From positions 434,254 to 498,253 of the forward strand of contig NZ_PYXZ01000002.1 of NCBI RefSeq assembly GCF_003057875.1: DNA of 64,000 bases, read 5' to 3'. This DNA comes from Nocardioides currus (GTDB taxonomy: Bacteria > Actinomycetota > Actinomycetes > Propionibacteriales > Nocardioidaceae). The notes beneath the pieces were generated by a model. It ran no database searches. It was not told the origin of the DNA and worked only from the letters and a program-made list of their open reading frames with translations. Positions 29,603 through 39,805 of this stretch are shown here, in pieces. The translations under genes and the position numbers were made by a program. Numbering within the stretch: the first letter of the stretch is position 1; each line of letters opens with the position of its first letter.

Positions 29603-31770
29603 GCATCCCGAACTTCGCCGACATCTCGCTGGGTCTCGAGGCTCGCTCCGCTCGCGCCTCAACCACCGAGCCCGGGGTCGGGAGCGAGGCCTGGGCGTCG
29701 CCGGAGGGCATCGACATCCTCCCGGTCTACGGCCCGGAGCACCTCGAGGGCCTCGACGCCCTCGACACCTGGCCCGGCCTCGCGCCGTTCCTGCGCGGGC
29801 CCTACCCGACCATGTACACGACGCAGCCGTGGACGATCCGGCAGTACGCCGGCTTCTCCACCGCCGAGGAGTCCAACGCGTTCTACCGGCGCAACCTCGC
29901 GGCCGGCCAGAAGGGCCTGAGCGTCGCCTTCGACCTCGCCACCCACCGTGGCTACGACTCCGACCACCCGCGGGTGCGCGGCGACGTCGGCATGGCCGGT
30001 GTCGCGATCGACTCGATCTACGACACCCGCACCCTCTTCGACGGCATCCCGCTCGGCGAGATGTCGGTGTCGATGACGATGAACGGCGCCGTGCTGCCCG
30101 TGCTCGCGCTCTACATCGCGGCGGCCGAGGAGCAGGGGGTGAAGCCGGAGCAGCTCGCGGGGACCATCCAGAACGACATCCTCAAGGAGTTCATGGTCCG
30201 CAACACCTACATCTACCCGCCGGCCCCGAGCATGCGGATCATCAGCGACATCTTCGCGTTCACCTCGCAGAAGATGCCGCGCTTCAACTCGATCTCCATC
30301 TCCGGCTACCACATCCAGGAGGCCGGGGCGACGGCCGACCTCGAGCTGGCCTACACGCTGGCCGACGGCGTGGAGTACATCCGCGCCGGGCTCGAGACCG
30401 GCATGACGATCGACCAGTTCGCGCCGCGGCTGTCCTTCTTCTGGGCCATCGGCATGAACTTCTACATGGAGGTCGCCAAGATGCGCGCGGCCCGCGCCCT
30501 GTGGGCCCGACTGGTGCGCGACTTCGACCCGCAGAACCCCAAGTCGCTGTCCCTGCGCACGCACTCACAGACCAGCGGCTGGTCGCTGACCGCGCAGGAC
30601 GTGTTCAACAACGTCGGACGCACCTGCATCGAGGCGATGGCCGCGACCCAGGGCCACACCCAGTCGCTGCACACCAACGCCCTCGACGAGGCGATCGCGC
30701 TGCCGACCGACTTCTCCGCGCGCATCGCCCGCAACACCCAGCTGTTGCTCCAGCAGGAGTCGCGCACCACCGAGATCATCGACCCGTGGGCCGGCTCCTA
30801 CTACGTCGAGCGCCTCACCCACGACCTCGCCGAGCGGGCGTGGGCGCACATCCTCGAGGCCGAGCAGGCCGGGGGCATGGCGAAGGCGATCGAGCAGGGC
30901 ATCCCGAAGATGCGCATCGAGGAGGCGGCCGCCCGCACCCAGGCGCGCATCGATGCCGGCGCGCAGAAGGTCATCGGCGTCAACACCTTCCGGCTCGCCG
31001 CCGAGGACAAGCTCGACGTCCTCAAGGTCGACAACGACGACGTCTACGCCCAGCAGGTCGCGAAGCTCGAGCGGCTGCGGGCCGAGCGCAACGACGACGA
31101 CGTACGCCGCAGCCTGGACGCGCTGACGAGGTCGGCCGAGGACGGGGCGGTCGGAGGCGGGTCGCTGGAGGGCAACCTGCTCGCGCTCGCGGTCGACGCG
31201 GCCCGGGCGAAGGCCACCGTCGGGGAGATCTCCGACGCGCTCGAGAAGGTCTACGGCCGGCACCAGGCCGTGATCCGTACGATCAGCGGCGTGTACCGCG
31301 ACGAGGCAGGCGCCCCCGAGGGGAGTGCCGTGGCGGCGGTGCTGGCCGCGACCGAGGAGTTCGAGGCCGAGGAGGGCCGGCGCCCTCGCATCCTGGTCGC
31401 CAAGATGGGCCAGGACGGCCACGACCGCGGCCAGAAGGTCGTCGTCACCGCCTTCGCCGACCTCGGCTTCGACGTCGACGTCGGCCCGCTCTTCTCCACG
31501 CCCGAGGAGGTCGCCCAGCAGGCGATCGACGCCGACGTGCACATCGTCGGGGTCTCCTCGCTGGCGGCCGGCCACCTCACCCTGCTGCCGGCCCTCAAGC
31601 AGGCGCTCGCCGCGCAGGGCCGCGACGACATCATGATCGTCATCGGCGGGGTCATCCCGCCCGACGACGTGCAGACGCTCAAGGACATGGGTGCCGCCGC
31701 GGTGTTCCTGCCGGGCACGGTGATCGCCGAGTCGGCGCTCGACCTGCTGGCGCGGCTCCGTGACTCCTGA
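29599..31770 (+). CDS. mutB: Methylmalonyl-CoA mutase large (alpha) subunit
   Basis: 723 aa catalytic subunit, adenosylcobalamin-dependent. The barrel domain carries the substrate motifs [19 protein letters not shown] and [31 protein letters not shown] follows. The C-terminal B12 domain has GQDGHDRG with the lower axial ligand His608 (close to H610 of the Propionibacterium enzyme). It links propionate, odd-chain fatty acid and branched amino acid breakdown to the TCA cycle. GTG start overlaps mutA by 4 bp; the frame stays open upstream of it only as a shadow. Confidence 0.97.
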   Translation: MSIPNFADISLGLEARSARASTTEPGVGSEAWASPEGIDILPVYGPEHLEGLDALDTWPGLAPFLRGPYPTMYTTQPWTIRQYAGFSTAEESNAFYRRNLAAGQKGLSVAFDLATHRGYDSDHPRVRGDVGMAGVAIDSIYDTRTLFDGIPLGEMSVSMTMNGAVLPVLALYIAAAEEQGVKPEQLAGTIQNDILKEFMVRNTYIYPPAPSMRIISDIFAFTSQKMPRFNSISISGYHIQEAGATADLELAYTLADGVEYIRAGLETGMTIDQFAPRLSFFWAIGMNFYMEVAKMRAARALWARLVRDFDPQNPKSLSLRTHSQTSGWSLTAQDVFNNVGRTCIEAMAATQGHTQSLHTNALDEAIALPTDFSARIARNTQLLLQQESRTTEIIDPWAGSYYVERLTHDLAERAWAHILEAEQAGGMAKAIEQGIPKMRIEEAAARTQARIDAGAQKVIGVNTFRLAAEDKLDVLKVDNDDVYAQQVAKLERLRAERNDDDVRRSLDALTRSAEDGAVGGGSLEGNLLALAVDAARAKATVGEISDALEKVYGRHQAVIRTISGVYRDEAGAPEGSAVAAVLAATEEFEAEEGRRPRILVAKMGQDGHDRGQKVVVTAFADLGFDVDVGPLFSTPEEVAQQAIDADVHIVGVSSLAAGHLTLLPALKQALAAQGRDDIMIVIGGVIPPDDVQTLKDMGAAAVFLPGTVIAESALDLLARLRDS

Positions 31771-32743
31771 CGTCCCCTCGCTCGTCGAGGGCGTCCGGGC
31801 GGGGCAGCGCGCGGCGGTGTCGCGCGCGATCACGCTCGTCGAGTCGTCCAAGCCCGCGCACCGCGCGCTGGCGCGCGAGCTCCTGGTGGAGCTCGCGGGC
31901 GGCCCGACCTCGATCCGGGTCGGCATCTCCGGCGTCCCGGGCGTCGGCAAGTCCACCTTCATCGAGGCGCTCGGCTCGCGGCTGACCGCGGACGGACACC
32001 GCGTGGGCGTGCTCGCCGTCGACCCGTCGTCCGTGCGCACCGGCGGATCGGTGCTCGGCGACAAGACCCGGATGGCGCGGCTGTCCGTCGACCCCGACGC
32101 GTTCATCCGCCCCTCCCCGTCGGCCGGCACGCTGGGCGGTGTCGCCCGGGCGACGACGCAGGCGATGCTGGTGCTCGAGGCAGCGGCGTACGACATCGTG
32201 CTGGTCGAGACCGTCGGCGTCGGCCAGTCCGAGGTCACCGTGGCCGGGATGGTCGACACCTTCCTCTTCCTCACCCTCGCCCGCACCGGCGACCAGCTGC
32301 AAGGGATCAAGAAGGGCATCCTCGAGATCGCCGACGTGATCGCGGTCAACAAGGCCGACGGCGACCGCGAGCAGGAGGCTCGCGGTGCGGCGCGCGAGCT
32401 CGCCGGCGCGCTGCGGCTGGTGCGCGGCCACGGCGAGTGGGCGCCCCCGGTGGTCACCTGCTCCGCCCTGACCGACGTCGGGGTCGACGAGGTCTGGGAG
32501 CGCGTGCTGTCCCACCGCGAGCACCTCGGCGAGGCCGGCCTCGCGGCGAAGCGCGCCGACCAGCAGCTCGACTTCACCTGGGCGCTGGTGCGCGACGAGC
32601 TGGCCGAGCGGCTGCGACGCTCGCCCGGCGTCGCGGCGATCCGCGACGACGTACGCCGGGCCGTGCTCTCCGGCGAGCTCGCCGCCCCGATGGCCGCGGA
32701 CCGGATCCTCGCGGCGTACGACGCGCCCACCGGCGGTGCGTGA
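31760..32743 (+). CDS. meaB: MeaB-type G3E GTPase, methylmalonyl-CoA mutase chaperone
   Basis: 327 aa P-loop GTPase that protects and reloads the mutase with cofactor. Walker [10 protein letters not shown] is at residues 58-66. [18 protein letters not shown] and [11 protein letters not shown] are the switch regions, and NKADGD is the guanine-specificity motif. The GTG start overlaps mutB by 11 bp. The TGA stop (32741-32743) overlaps the first base of the palindrome array downstream. Confidence 0.95.
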   Translation: MTPDVPSLVEGVRAGQRAAVSRAITLVESSKPAHRALARELLVELAGGPTSIRVGISGVPGVGKSTFIEALGSRLTADGHRVGVLAVDPSSVRTGGSVLGDKTRMARLSVDPDAFIRPSPSAGTLGGVARATTQAMLVLEAAAYDIVLVETVGVGQSEVTVAGMVDTFLFLTLARTGDQLQGIKKGILEIADVIAVNKADGDREQEARGAARELAGALRLVRGHGEWAPPVVTCSALTDVGVDEVWERVLSHREHLGEAGLAAKRADQQLDFTWALVRDELAERLRRSPGVAAIRDDVRRAVLSGELAAPMAADRILAAYDAPTGGA

Positions 32744-33174
32744 GCCACAGTCGGGTCTCCGGGAATGTAGTTGGGCCACCGCCACGGGCGTGTCCACGTG
32801 CGACACGCGCCGCGGGGGTGGGCGACCCACATTCCGCGGCCCGGGAATGTGGCTGGGCCACCGCCGTGGCCTTCGTTGACGTGAGGGTGGCGGCAGACGA
32901 CATCAGTGAGGGGATCTGCGTTGCGATGTGCCGCCACCTTCGGCGCCGCGGCGTACGACACCCCCCGCTGGCGGTGAGTGAGCAACAGTCCGCAGCCCGA
33001 AAAGGTGGCTGTGTCACCGCCACGGGCGTGTCCACGTCCGACACGCGCCCCGGGGGTGCGTGAGCCACCCTCGGCAGCCCGGGAATGTGGCTGGGCCACC
33101 GCCACGGGCGTGTCCACGTGCGACACGCGCCCCGGGGGTGGGTGACCCACATTCCGCGACCCGGGAATGTGGCT
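32743..33174. repeat. Second array of five 30-bp palindromes, 82-bp period
   Basis: Palindromes occupy 32743-32772, 32825-32854, 32981-33010, 33063-33092 and 33145-33174. Within the pair and within the triplet the period is exactly 82 bp; the two groups are 156 bp apart because one linker is 126 bp instead of 52. The 52-bp linkers share GGGCCACCG or a close variant, a GGGCGTGTC...GACACGCGCC hairpin and a G-rich end GGGGGTG. Short extra palindromes such as GTGGGTGACCCAC occur at the joints. The array fills most of the 518-bp gap between meaB and the amidohydrolase gene; no gene is evident in it. Confidence 0.9.
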
Positions 33175-33261
33175 GGACCACCGCCGCGGGTGCGCGGGCA
33201 GGCGTACGACTCCTGAACATCTCCGGAACCGTGAGCCCGTCTCAACTAGGCTGGAACGATC

Positions 33262-34452
33262 ATGTCCTCCTCAGCTGACCCGACCACCACGCTCATCGCC
33301 GACGTGATCGAGAAGTACGCCGACGAGCTGATCGACCTCCGCCGTGACCTCCACGCCCATCCCGAGCTCGCGTGGACCGAGTCGCGCACCAGCACCAAGG
33401 TGCTCGAGGCGCTGGTCGACACCGACTGGAAACTGACGCCGGTCGAGGGTGGCGGCATCATCGGCGAGCTGGGGACCGGGGAGCGCCGGATCGCCCTGCG
33501 CGCCGACCTCGACGCGCTCCCGGTGGAGGACCTGACCCTCGACCCGTGGTCGAGCACCGTCGCCGGCGTCGCGCACGCGTGCGGCCACGACGTCCACACG
33601 GCCGGGCTCGTCGGCGCCGCGCTGGCCCTCGACCAGGTGCACGCGAGCGGACAGCTGCCGGGTCGCGTGCGGCTGCTCTTCCAGCCGGCCGAGGAGATCA
33701 TGCCCGGGGGAGCGCTGCACCTGATCCAGGCCGGCGCCCTCGACGACGTGCACCAGGTCTTCGGCCTCCACTGCGACCCGAGCCTCGACGTCGGCCAGAT
33801 CGGCCTGCGCGAGGGCCCGCTGACCGGCGCCGCCGACTCCCTGTTCGTCCGGCTCGGCGGCAAGGGCGGCCACACCAGCCGTCCCCACCTCACCGAGGAC
33901 CTCACCTTCGCCCTCGGCAAGCTGATCACCGAGCTGCCGGCGATCCTCAGCCGCCGCCTCGACCCGCGCGCCGGCGTCAGCCTGGTGTGGGGGATGGTGC
34001 AGGCCGGTGCCGCGGCCAACGTGATCCCCGGGCGCGGCCAGCTCGCCGGCACCGTCCGGATGCTCGACGCGGTCGCGTGGGCCGATGCCGAGCACATCGT
34101 GCGCACCCTCGTGGGGCAGATCGTCGCGCCGTACGGCGTCTCGGCCGAGGTCACCTACCAGCGCGGCGTCCCGCCGGTGGTCAACGACCCCGACGCCACC
34201 GCCGTCCTCGGCGGCGCCGTCGAGCGCGTCCTCGGGGACCACGGTCACGTCGCCACCGCCCAGAGCCTCGGCGGCGAGGACTTCGGCTGGTACCTCGACC
34301 GGATCCCCGGCTCGATGGCCCGCCTCGGCACCCGCACCCCGGGCGGGGCGACCTACGACCTGCACCAGGGCAACCTGCGCGTGGACGAGCGCGCCACCGC
34401 CATCGGCGCCCGCGTCCTGGCCGGAGCAGCGGTCGCCGCCCTCAGCGCCTGA
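33262..34452 (+). CDS. M20D family amidohydrolase/peptidase
   Basis: 396 aa zinc-dependent hydrolase of the amidohydrolase (hippuricase/AbgA-like) group. Metal-site motifs are DLHAHPELAW, ALRADLDALPV, ACGHDVHTAGL and FQPAEEIMPGGA, with a late histidine in YDLHQGNL. The insert domain (GGKGGHTSRPH) mediates dimerisation. Mycobacterium has two such genes (amiA1/amiB1) beside deoD, deoA, cdd and add, matching the present neighbourhood. TAGGCT at 33247-33252 is a possible -10. The true substrate is unknown. Confidence 0.9.
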   Translation: MSSSADPTTTLIADVIEKYADELIDLRRDLHAHPELAWTESRTSTKVLEALVDTDWKLTPVEGGGIIGELGTGERRIALRADLDALPVEDLTLDPWSSTVAGVAHACGHDVHTAGLVGAALALDQVHASGQLPGRVRLLFQPAEEIMPGGALHLIQAGALDDVHQVFGLHCDPSLDVGQIGLREGPLTGAADSLFVRLGGKGGHTSRPHLTEDLTFALGKLITELPAILSRRLDPRAGVSLVWGMVQAGAAANVIPGRGQLAGTVRMLDAVAWADAEHIVRTLVGQIVAPYGVSAEVTYQRGVPPVVNDPDATAVLGGAVERVLGDHGHVATAQSLGGEDFGWYLDRIPGSMARLGTRTPGGATYDLHQGNLRVDERATAIGARVLAGAAVAALSA

Positions 34453-34493
34453 CATCTTCTCGACGAGGCGCGTTGTCGCCAGACATCTTCTCG
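34451..34493 (+). promoter_or_regulatory. Two direct GACATCTTCTCG repeats upstream of the BMP operon
   Basis: The 12-mer GACATCTTCTCG occurs at 34451-34462 and 34482-34493, 31 bp apart (three helical turns), overlapping the amidohydrolase stop. TACGCT at 34547-34552 may be the -10 of the downstream operon. The repeats could be binding sites for a regulator of nucleoside uptake; this is inference. Confidence 0.4.
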
Positions 34494-34605
34494 GTCACCG
34501 CCCGATAACGGTTTACGTGTCCTGCGGCGATTGGCCTCACAGGGCACTACGCTGTCGGCCGATGTGGGCCGCCCCATGGCCCGCCACTTGATTCGAGGAG
34601 GCGTC

Positions 34606-35709
34606 TTGCGTCGTCTGACCAAGATTGCAGCAACCAGCGCGGTGCTCGCGCTCGCGTTCGCAGGTTGCTCCAAGCAGGATGATTCGTCGGAGGGCACGGA
34701 CGCCTCCGCCAGCGAGTCCACGAGCGAGACCGCCGACAGCGGCGCCTCGGTCTGTGAGTCCGCCGATGGTGACGGACCCAAGGTCGGTCTCGCCTACGAC
34801 GTGGGTGGCCGCGGCGACCAGTCGTTCAACGACTCGGCCTACGCCGGTCTCGAGAAGGCCGTCGACGAGTTCGACGCGACCTGCTTCGAGGGCGAGGCGG
34901 CCGACGGCGAGCCCGAGTCGGCTCGCGAGGAGCGCCTGCGCGGCATGGCCGACCAGGGCTACAACCCGATCGTCGGTGTCGGCTTCGCCTACTCCGAGGC
35001 CGTCAACGCCGTCGCCCCCGACTACCCGGACATCAACTTCGGCGTGATCGACGGCTTCGACCCCGACGACGAGGCCAACGACAACGTCGCCTACCTCGGC
35101 TTCGCCGAGAACGAGGGCTCCTACCTCGTGGGTGCCGCCGCGGCCCTCAAGACGCAGACCGACCACATCGGCTTCGTCGGTGGTGTCAACAGCGACCTGA
35201 TCAAGAAGTTCGAGGCGGGCTACGTCGCGGGCGCCAAGGCCGTCAACAAGGACATCAAGGTCGACATCACCTACATCGAGGAGTCCGACCTGGCCGGCTT
35301 CGCCGACCCGGCGGGTGGCAAGGCCGCCGCCTCCGCGATGTACGACAAGGGCGCCGACATCGTCTACCACGCCTCCGGTGGTTCGGGTGCGGGCGTCTTC
35401 GAGGCCGCGACCGAGGCCGGCGACGGCATGTGGGCGATCGGTGTCGACTCCGACCAGTACCTCACCGCTCCGGCCGAGCAGCAGCCGCACATCCTCACCT
35501 CGATGCTCAAGCGCGTCGACGTGGCGACGTACGACATGATCAAGTCGATCGTCGACGGCAAGCCGGTCGTCAGCTACGTCACCTACGACCTGGCCTCCGA
35601 CGGTGTCGGCTACGCCACCTCGGGTGGTTTCGTGGACGACATCAGCGGCGACCTCGACGGCTACGCCGACGAGATCAAGGGCGGCCTGGAGGTCCCGGTC
35701 GCCCCCTGA
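34606..35709 (+). CDS. BMP-family nucleoside-binding lipoprotein of an ABC importer
   Basis: 367 aa. The signal sequence RRLTKIAATSAVLALAFAGC ends in a lipobox with Cys21, followed by a Ser/Asp-rich linker. The binding domain follows PnrA/BmpA proteins: VGLAYDVGGRGDQSFNDSAY, YNPIVGVGFAYSEAV, GFAENEGSYLVGAAAAL, and YHASGGSGAGVFEAA. These proteins bind purine or pyrimidine nucleosides. I chose the rare TTG start at 34606 because GAGGAGG (34595-34601) precedes it and it gives a compact lipoprotein signal; ATG 34576 is an alternative. The ABC subunits follow on the same strand. Confidence 0.9.
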   Translation: MRRLTKIAATSAVLALAFAGCSKQDDSSEGTDASASESTSETADSGASVCESADGDGPKVGLAYDVGGRGDQSFNDSAYAGLEKAVDEFDATCFEGEAADGEPESAREERLRGMADQGYNPIVGVGFAYSEAVNAVAPDYPDINFGVIDGFDPDDEANDNVAYLGFAENEGSYLVGAAAALKTQTDHIGFVGGVNSDLIKKFEAGYVAGAKAVNKDIKVDITYIEESDLAGFADPAGGKAAASAMYDKGADIVYHASGGSGAGVFEAATEAGDGMWAIGVDSDQYLTAPAEQQPHILTSMLKRVDVATYDMIKSIVDGKPVVSYVTYDLASDGVGYATSGGFVDDISGDLDGYADEIKGGLEVPVAP

Positions 35710-35757
35710 GGTGAGCCGGGCCTGACGGCCTGAACAGCACGACCAGCAGGACGAGAC

Positions 35758-35795
35758 GGACCCGTGGTCACGCGATAACGTGTGGCCACGGGTCC
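35758..35795 (+). terminator. Intercistronic hairpin between the binding protein and its ABC ATPase
   Basis: GGACCCGTGG (35758-35767) pairs perfectly with CCACGGGTCC (35786-35795), with an inner CACG/CGTG extension around CGATAA. Such hairpins often reduce read-through or protect the 3' end of the upstream message, raising binding-protein levels over the transporter core. Confidence 0.55.
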
Positions 35796-35844
35796 GCACT
35801 ATGTGGACCCATTTCAGCACCGGAGGAGGGTGGAGTTGACCGCG

Positions 35845-37428
35845 ATGGCAACGGCGCCACAGGGAAGCACCGCAGACGGCGGCAACTCGGTGTCCGTCCA
35901 GGGCATCACCAAGAGGTTCCCCGGCGTGGTGGCCAACCACGACGTCGACATCACGATCCGCGGCGGCACCGTCCACGCGCTCATCGGTGAGAACGGCGCG
36001 GGCAAGTCCACCCTGATGAAGATCCTGTACGGCGTGCAGAAGCCCGACGAGGGCACCATCACGGTCGCCGGGCAGCAGGTCAGCTTCTCCTCGCCCACCG
36101 ACGCGATCAAGGTCGGCATCGGGATGGTCTTCCAGCACTTCATGCTGGCCGACAACCTCACCGTCCTCGAGAACGTCGTCCTCGGCGCCGAGAAGCTGCA
36201 CGGCATCGGCGACAAGGCCCGCGCCGAGATCGTGCGCATCTCCGACGCCTACGGCTTCGACCTCGACCCCGACGACCTCGTCGAGCGCCTCGGGGTCGGC
36301 CAGCGCCAGCGCGTCGAGATCCTCAAGGTGCTCTTCCGCGGCGCGAAGATCATCATCCTCGACGAGCCCACCGCCGTCCTGGTGCCGCAGGAGGTGGACG
36401 CGCTCTTCGCCAACCTCAGGGAGCTGCGCGCCTCCGGCCACACCATCCTCTTCATCTCGCACAAGCTCGACGAGGTGCTCGCGATCGCCGACGACATCAC
36501 CGTCATGCGCCGCGGCACCACGGTCGGCGAGGCCGACCCGAAGACCGCGACCAAGCTCGAGCTGGCCGAGCTGATGGTCGGCTCCGAGCTGCCGTCGCCG
36601 GAGACCGAGGAGTCGACCGTCACCGACGTCGTGCTCCTCGAGCTCAGCGACGTCAGCCTGCTCGACGACCGCGGTCGCCACCTGCTGCGCGACATCGACC
36701 TGACGATCCACAAGGGCGAGGTGCTCGGCATCGCCGGCGTCGAGGGCAACGGCCAGGCCGAGCTCGTCGAGACGATCATGGCGATGCGCAAGGGCACCGG
36801 CACGGTCCGCCTCGCGGGCAACGACATCGCGAAGGCCAACACCCGCGAGCGGCGCGAGCTCGGCATCGGCTTCGTCCCCGAGGACCGGCACCGCCACGGC
36901 CTGCTGCTGGACGCACCGCTGTGGGAGAACCGCGTCCTGGGCCACCAGACCCGCGAGCCCAACATCACCGGGCCGCTGATCAACCGGCGCGACGCCCGCA
37001 AGGACACCCAGCGCATCATCGACGCCTACGACGTGCGCACCCCCTCCATGGACACCCACGCGCGGGCGCTGTCGGGCGGCAACCAGCAGAAGCTGATCGT
37101 CGGGCGCGAGATGAGCGGCGACCCGGTGCTGCTGATCGCGGCCCACCCGACGCGCGGCGTCGACGTCGGCGCCCAGGCCGCCATCTGGGACCACATCAAG
37201 CGCGCCCGGCGCGAGGGGCTGGCCGTGCTGCTGATCTCGGCCGACCTCGACGAGCTGATCGGCCTCTCCGACCGCATCGAGGTGATCCTCCGCGGCCGGC
37301 TGGTCGGCGAGTTCGACCCCCGCACCGTGACCCCGCAGGACCTCGGCTCGGCCATGACCGGCGGCCAGGACGCGGAGACGAAGGACGAGACGACCTCCAC
37401 GAGCAACGGCGAAGGAGCCGCCTCATGA
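35845..37428 (+). CDS. Nucleoside ABC importer, double ATPase subunit
   Basis: 527 aa with two fused ABC domains, the NupA/YufO layout paired with BMP lipoproteins. Domain 1 has Walker A GENGAGKST (48-56), a degenerate signature LGVGQRQR and Walker B IIILDEPTAVL. Domain 2 has the degenerate Walker A GVEGNGQAE, the signature LSGGNQQK, and LLIAAHPTRGVDVG in place of Walker B. These divergences are normal for the family. ATG 35845 has TGGAG nine bases upstream; TTG 35836 and GTG 35830 are in-frame alternatives. The stop overlaps the permease ATG. Confidence 0.93.
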   Translation: MATAPQGSTADGGNSVSVQGITKRFPGVVANHDVDITIRGGTVHALIGENGAGKSTLMKILYGVQKPDEGTITVAGQQVSFSSPTDAIKVGIGMVFQHFMLADNLTVLENVVLGAEKLHGIGDKARAEIVRISDAYGFDLDPDDLVERLGVGQRQRVEILKVLFRGAKIIILDEPTAVLVPQEVDALFANLRELRASGHTILFISHKLDEVLAIADDITVMRRGTTVGEADPKTATKLELAELMVGSELPSPETEESTVTDVVLLELSDVSLLDDRGRHLLRDIDLTIHKGEVLGIAGVEGNGQAELVETIMAMRKGTGTVRLAGNDIAKANTRERRELGIGFVPEDRHRHGLLLDAPLWENRVLGHQTREPNITGPLINRRDARKDTQRIIDAYDVRTPSMDTHARALSGGNQQKLIVGREMSGDPVLLIAAHPTRGVDVGAQAAIWDHIKRARREGLAVLLISADLDELIGLSDRIEVILRGRLVGEFDPRTVTPQDLGSAMTGGQDAETKDETTSTSNGEGAAS

Positions 37429-38528
37429 TGCCCAAGCTCGTCTCCGGGGTGCTCGCGCCCGTGATGGCGCTGCTGGCCGCGATCGTGATCACCAGCGGCG
37501 TGGTGGTCTTCGTCGGCGCCTCCCCGGTCGACTTCTGGGAGGTCATGTTGTCGTGGCCGAGCAACCGCAACGTGCTGACGGTGCTCAACCAGGCCTCGAT
37601 GATCTTCCTGTCCGGCACCGCCGCGGCCATCGGCTTCCGGATGAACCTCTTCAACATCGGGGTCGAGGGGCAGTACCGCGTGGCGTCCTACGTCGCGGCC
37701 GTCTTCGCCGGCGGCGCCTTCCTGCCCGGCGCCCTCAACATCGTCGCGAGCATCGTGCTGGCGATGCTCGCGGGTGCCGCGTGGGCGGCGATCCCGGCCG
37801 TCCTCAAGGTCACGCGAGGCGTCTCCGAGGTCATCTCCACGATCATGCTCAACGCGATCGCGGTGTTCCTCACCGGCTACCTCCTGAGCAACTACGGCGA
37901 GAAGGCGGCCGACACGCGCCGTACGACGCCGCTCGAGGACAGCACCATGCTCGGCGGCTTCAAGCTGTTCGAGGACAAGGACGGCGCCGTGTGGACGCTG
38001 AGCCTGCTCGCCGTGGTGGTCGGCTTCCTCTTCTGGTTCATCATCAACCGCACGCGCTTCGGCTTCGACCTGCGCGCCACCGGCATGAACGAGTCGGCCG
38101 CGGTCGCCTCGGGCGTCTCGGTGAAGCGGATGGTCGTGACCGCGATGATGCTCTCGGGCGCGGTGGCGGGCCTGATCTGGCTGCCCAACCTCTTCGCCGA
38201 GACCGCGTCGGGCAACTACTTCTCCAGCTCGGTCTTCCAGTCCGGCCTCGGGTTCACCGGCATCGCGGTCGCGCTGCTCGGTCGCAACAACCCGGTCGGG
38301 ATCGCGCTCGGCTCGCTGCTCTTCGCCTTCCTCGGCGTGCAGTCCACCCAGCTCGAGTTCGCCGGGGTGGACGTGTCCAACGACGTCGTCCTGGTCACGC
38401 AGGGCGTCATCGTCCTCACGATCGTGATCGCCTACGAGGTCGTCGGGCGCTGGCGCGCCGCCGCCGACCAGCGTGCCGTCCGCGCGGCCCTCGATGCCAA
38501 CGCCAACAAGCAGGAGGTGGCCGCATGA
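37425..38528 (+). CDS. Nucleoside ABC importer permease 1 (NupB/YufP type)
   Basis: 367 aa, about nine transmembrane segments. It carries the branched-chain/ribose-type permease signature (GFRMNLFNIGVEGQYRVASY near residue 67, and VTRGVSEVISTIMLNAIA), and RATGMNESAAVASGVSVKRM is the cytoplasmic coupling loop facing the ATPase. The N-terminal ATG overlaps the ATPase stop by 4 bp and the C-terminal stop overlaps the next ATG by 4 bp. Confidence 0.93.
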   Translation: MMPKLVSGVLAPVMALLAAIVITSGVVVFVGASPVDFWEVMLSWPSNRNVLTVLNQASMIFLSGTAAAIGFRMNLFNIGVEGQYRVASYVAAVFAGGAFLPGALNIVASIVLAMLAGAAWAAIPAVLKVTRGVSEVISTIMLNAIAVFLTGYLLSNYGEKAADTRRTTPLEDSTMLGGFKLFEDKDGAVWTLSLLAVVVGFLFWFIINRTRFGFDLRATGMNESAAVASGVSVKRMVVTAMMLSGAVAGLIWLPNLFAETASGNYFSSSVFQSGLGFTGIAVALLGRNNPVGIALGSLLFAFLGVQSTQLEFAGVDVSNDVVLVTQGVIVLTIVIAYEVVGRWRAAADQRAVRAALDANANKQEVAA

Positions 38529-39805
38529 GCGCGCTGCTGTCCGAACCCACTCCCGCCGTCCCCGCCCCGCGCGGCGACCAGGAGCGCGGTCGCCGCTTCG
38601 CCTCGGTGTGGCTGCTGGTCACCCTCGGCGCGCTCGCCGCGGTCTCCCTGGTCCGCGTCCTCACCGGCGCCGACGAGATCGACTCGCGCGGCTCGGTCGC
38701 CGCAGCGATCACCGCCACCTGCCCGATCCTGCTGGCGGCCCTCGGCGGCCTGTGGAGCGAGCGCGCGGGCGTGGTCAACATCGGACTCGAGGGCCAGATG
38801 ATCCTCGGCACGTGGGGTGCGGCCTACTTCACCTACTGGTACGGCCCCTGGACCGGGATCATGGGCGCGATCCTCCTCGGCGCGATCGGCGGCCTGATCC
38901 ACGCCATCGCGACGGTGACCTTCGGCGTCGACCACATCGTCTCCGGTGTCGCGATCAACCTGATCGGGCTGGGCCTGGCCGCGTTCCTGGCGGAGGCGTT
39001 CTTCTCCGACCTCAACTCCTCGCGCGGCACCGGTGGGCAGAACAAGCTCACCGGACTCGACAACCCCGGATCGCTGACGATCCCCGGGGTCTCCGATGCC
39101 CTGACGTCGCTCGGCGAGAAGCACTGGTTCCTGATCTCCGACGTCGCCTCGATCCTGGCCGCGCTCACCACCCGCATCTCGCTGGTGACGCTGCTCGTCT
39201 TCGCCCTCGTGGCGCTGACGGCGTTCGTGCTGTGGCGCACCACCTTCGGCCTGCGCCTGCGCTCGTGCGGTGAGAACCCGCAGGCCGCGGAGAGCCTCGG
39301 CGTCAACGTGCTGCTTCACAAGTACGCCGCCGTCATCATCTCGGGCGGCTTCGCCGGCCTCGGCGGTGGCTACCTCGCCCTCGTCTCGGCCAGCGGCTTC
39401 TCGACCGGCCAGACCAACGGTCGCGGCTACATCGGCCTCGCCGCCATGATCTTCGGCAACTGGCGACCGGGCGGCATCCTGCTCGGCTCGGGCATGTTCG
39501 GCTACACCGACAGCCTGCGCCTGCGCGACGCCAGCACGATCCACGCCCTCCTGCTGCTCGTGGCGATCGGCCTGGCCGTCTTCGCGGTCCTGGCCCTGCG
39601 CGGCGGCAAGCGGACCCGGGCCATCGTGCTCGGCGTCGGTGCCGTGCTGTTCCTGCTGTGGTTCCTGCTCACCGACGAGGTGCCGCGCGAGTTCACCTCG
39701 ATGACGCCGTACGTCGCCACGCTGCTCGTCCTCGCCTTCGCGGCCCAACGGCTGCGGATGCCCAAGGCCGACGGCCAGATCTACCGCAAGGGATCGGCCG
39801 GGTGA
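38525..39805 (+). CDS. Nucleoside ABC importer permease 2 (NupC/YufQ type)
   Basis: 426 aa, about ten transmembrane segments. Motifs mirror permease 1: LWSERAGVVNIGLEGQMILG, FGVDHIVSGVAINLIGLGLAA and the coupling loop LRSCGENPQAAESLGVNVLLHKYAA. YIGLAAMIFGNWRPGGILLG is characteristic of the second permease. The N-terminal half has an extra soluble loop (about 165-205). It forms the heteromeric channel with permease 1 and is overlapped by cdd at its stop (GTGA). Confidence 0.93.
   Translation: MSALLSEPTPAVPAPRGDQERGRRFASVWLLVTLGALAAVSLVRVLTGADEIDSRGSVAAAITATCPILLAALGGLWSERAGVVNIGLEGQMILGTWGAAYFTYWYGPWTGIMGAILLGAIGGLIHAIATVTFGVDHIVSGVAINLIGLGLAAFLAEAFFSDLNSSRGTGGQNKLTGLDNPGSLTIPGVSDALTSLGEKHWFLISDVASILAALTTRISLVTLLVFALVALTAFVLWRTTFGLRLRSCGENPQAAESLGVNVLLHKYAAVIISGGFAGLGGGYLALVSASGFSTGQTNGRGYIGLAAMIFGNWRPGGILLGSGMFGYTDSLRLRDASTIHALLLLVAIGLAVFAVLALRGGKRTRAIVLGVGAVLFLLWFLLTDEVPREFTSMTPYVATLLVLAFAAQRLRMPKADGQIYRKGSAG

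Noticed and set aside
32559..33245. Long open frames across the second palindrome array on both strands
   Set aside because: Their products are low-complexity translations of the repeat and linker sequences, with no start signals or family features.
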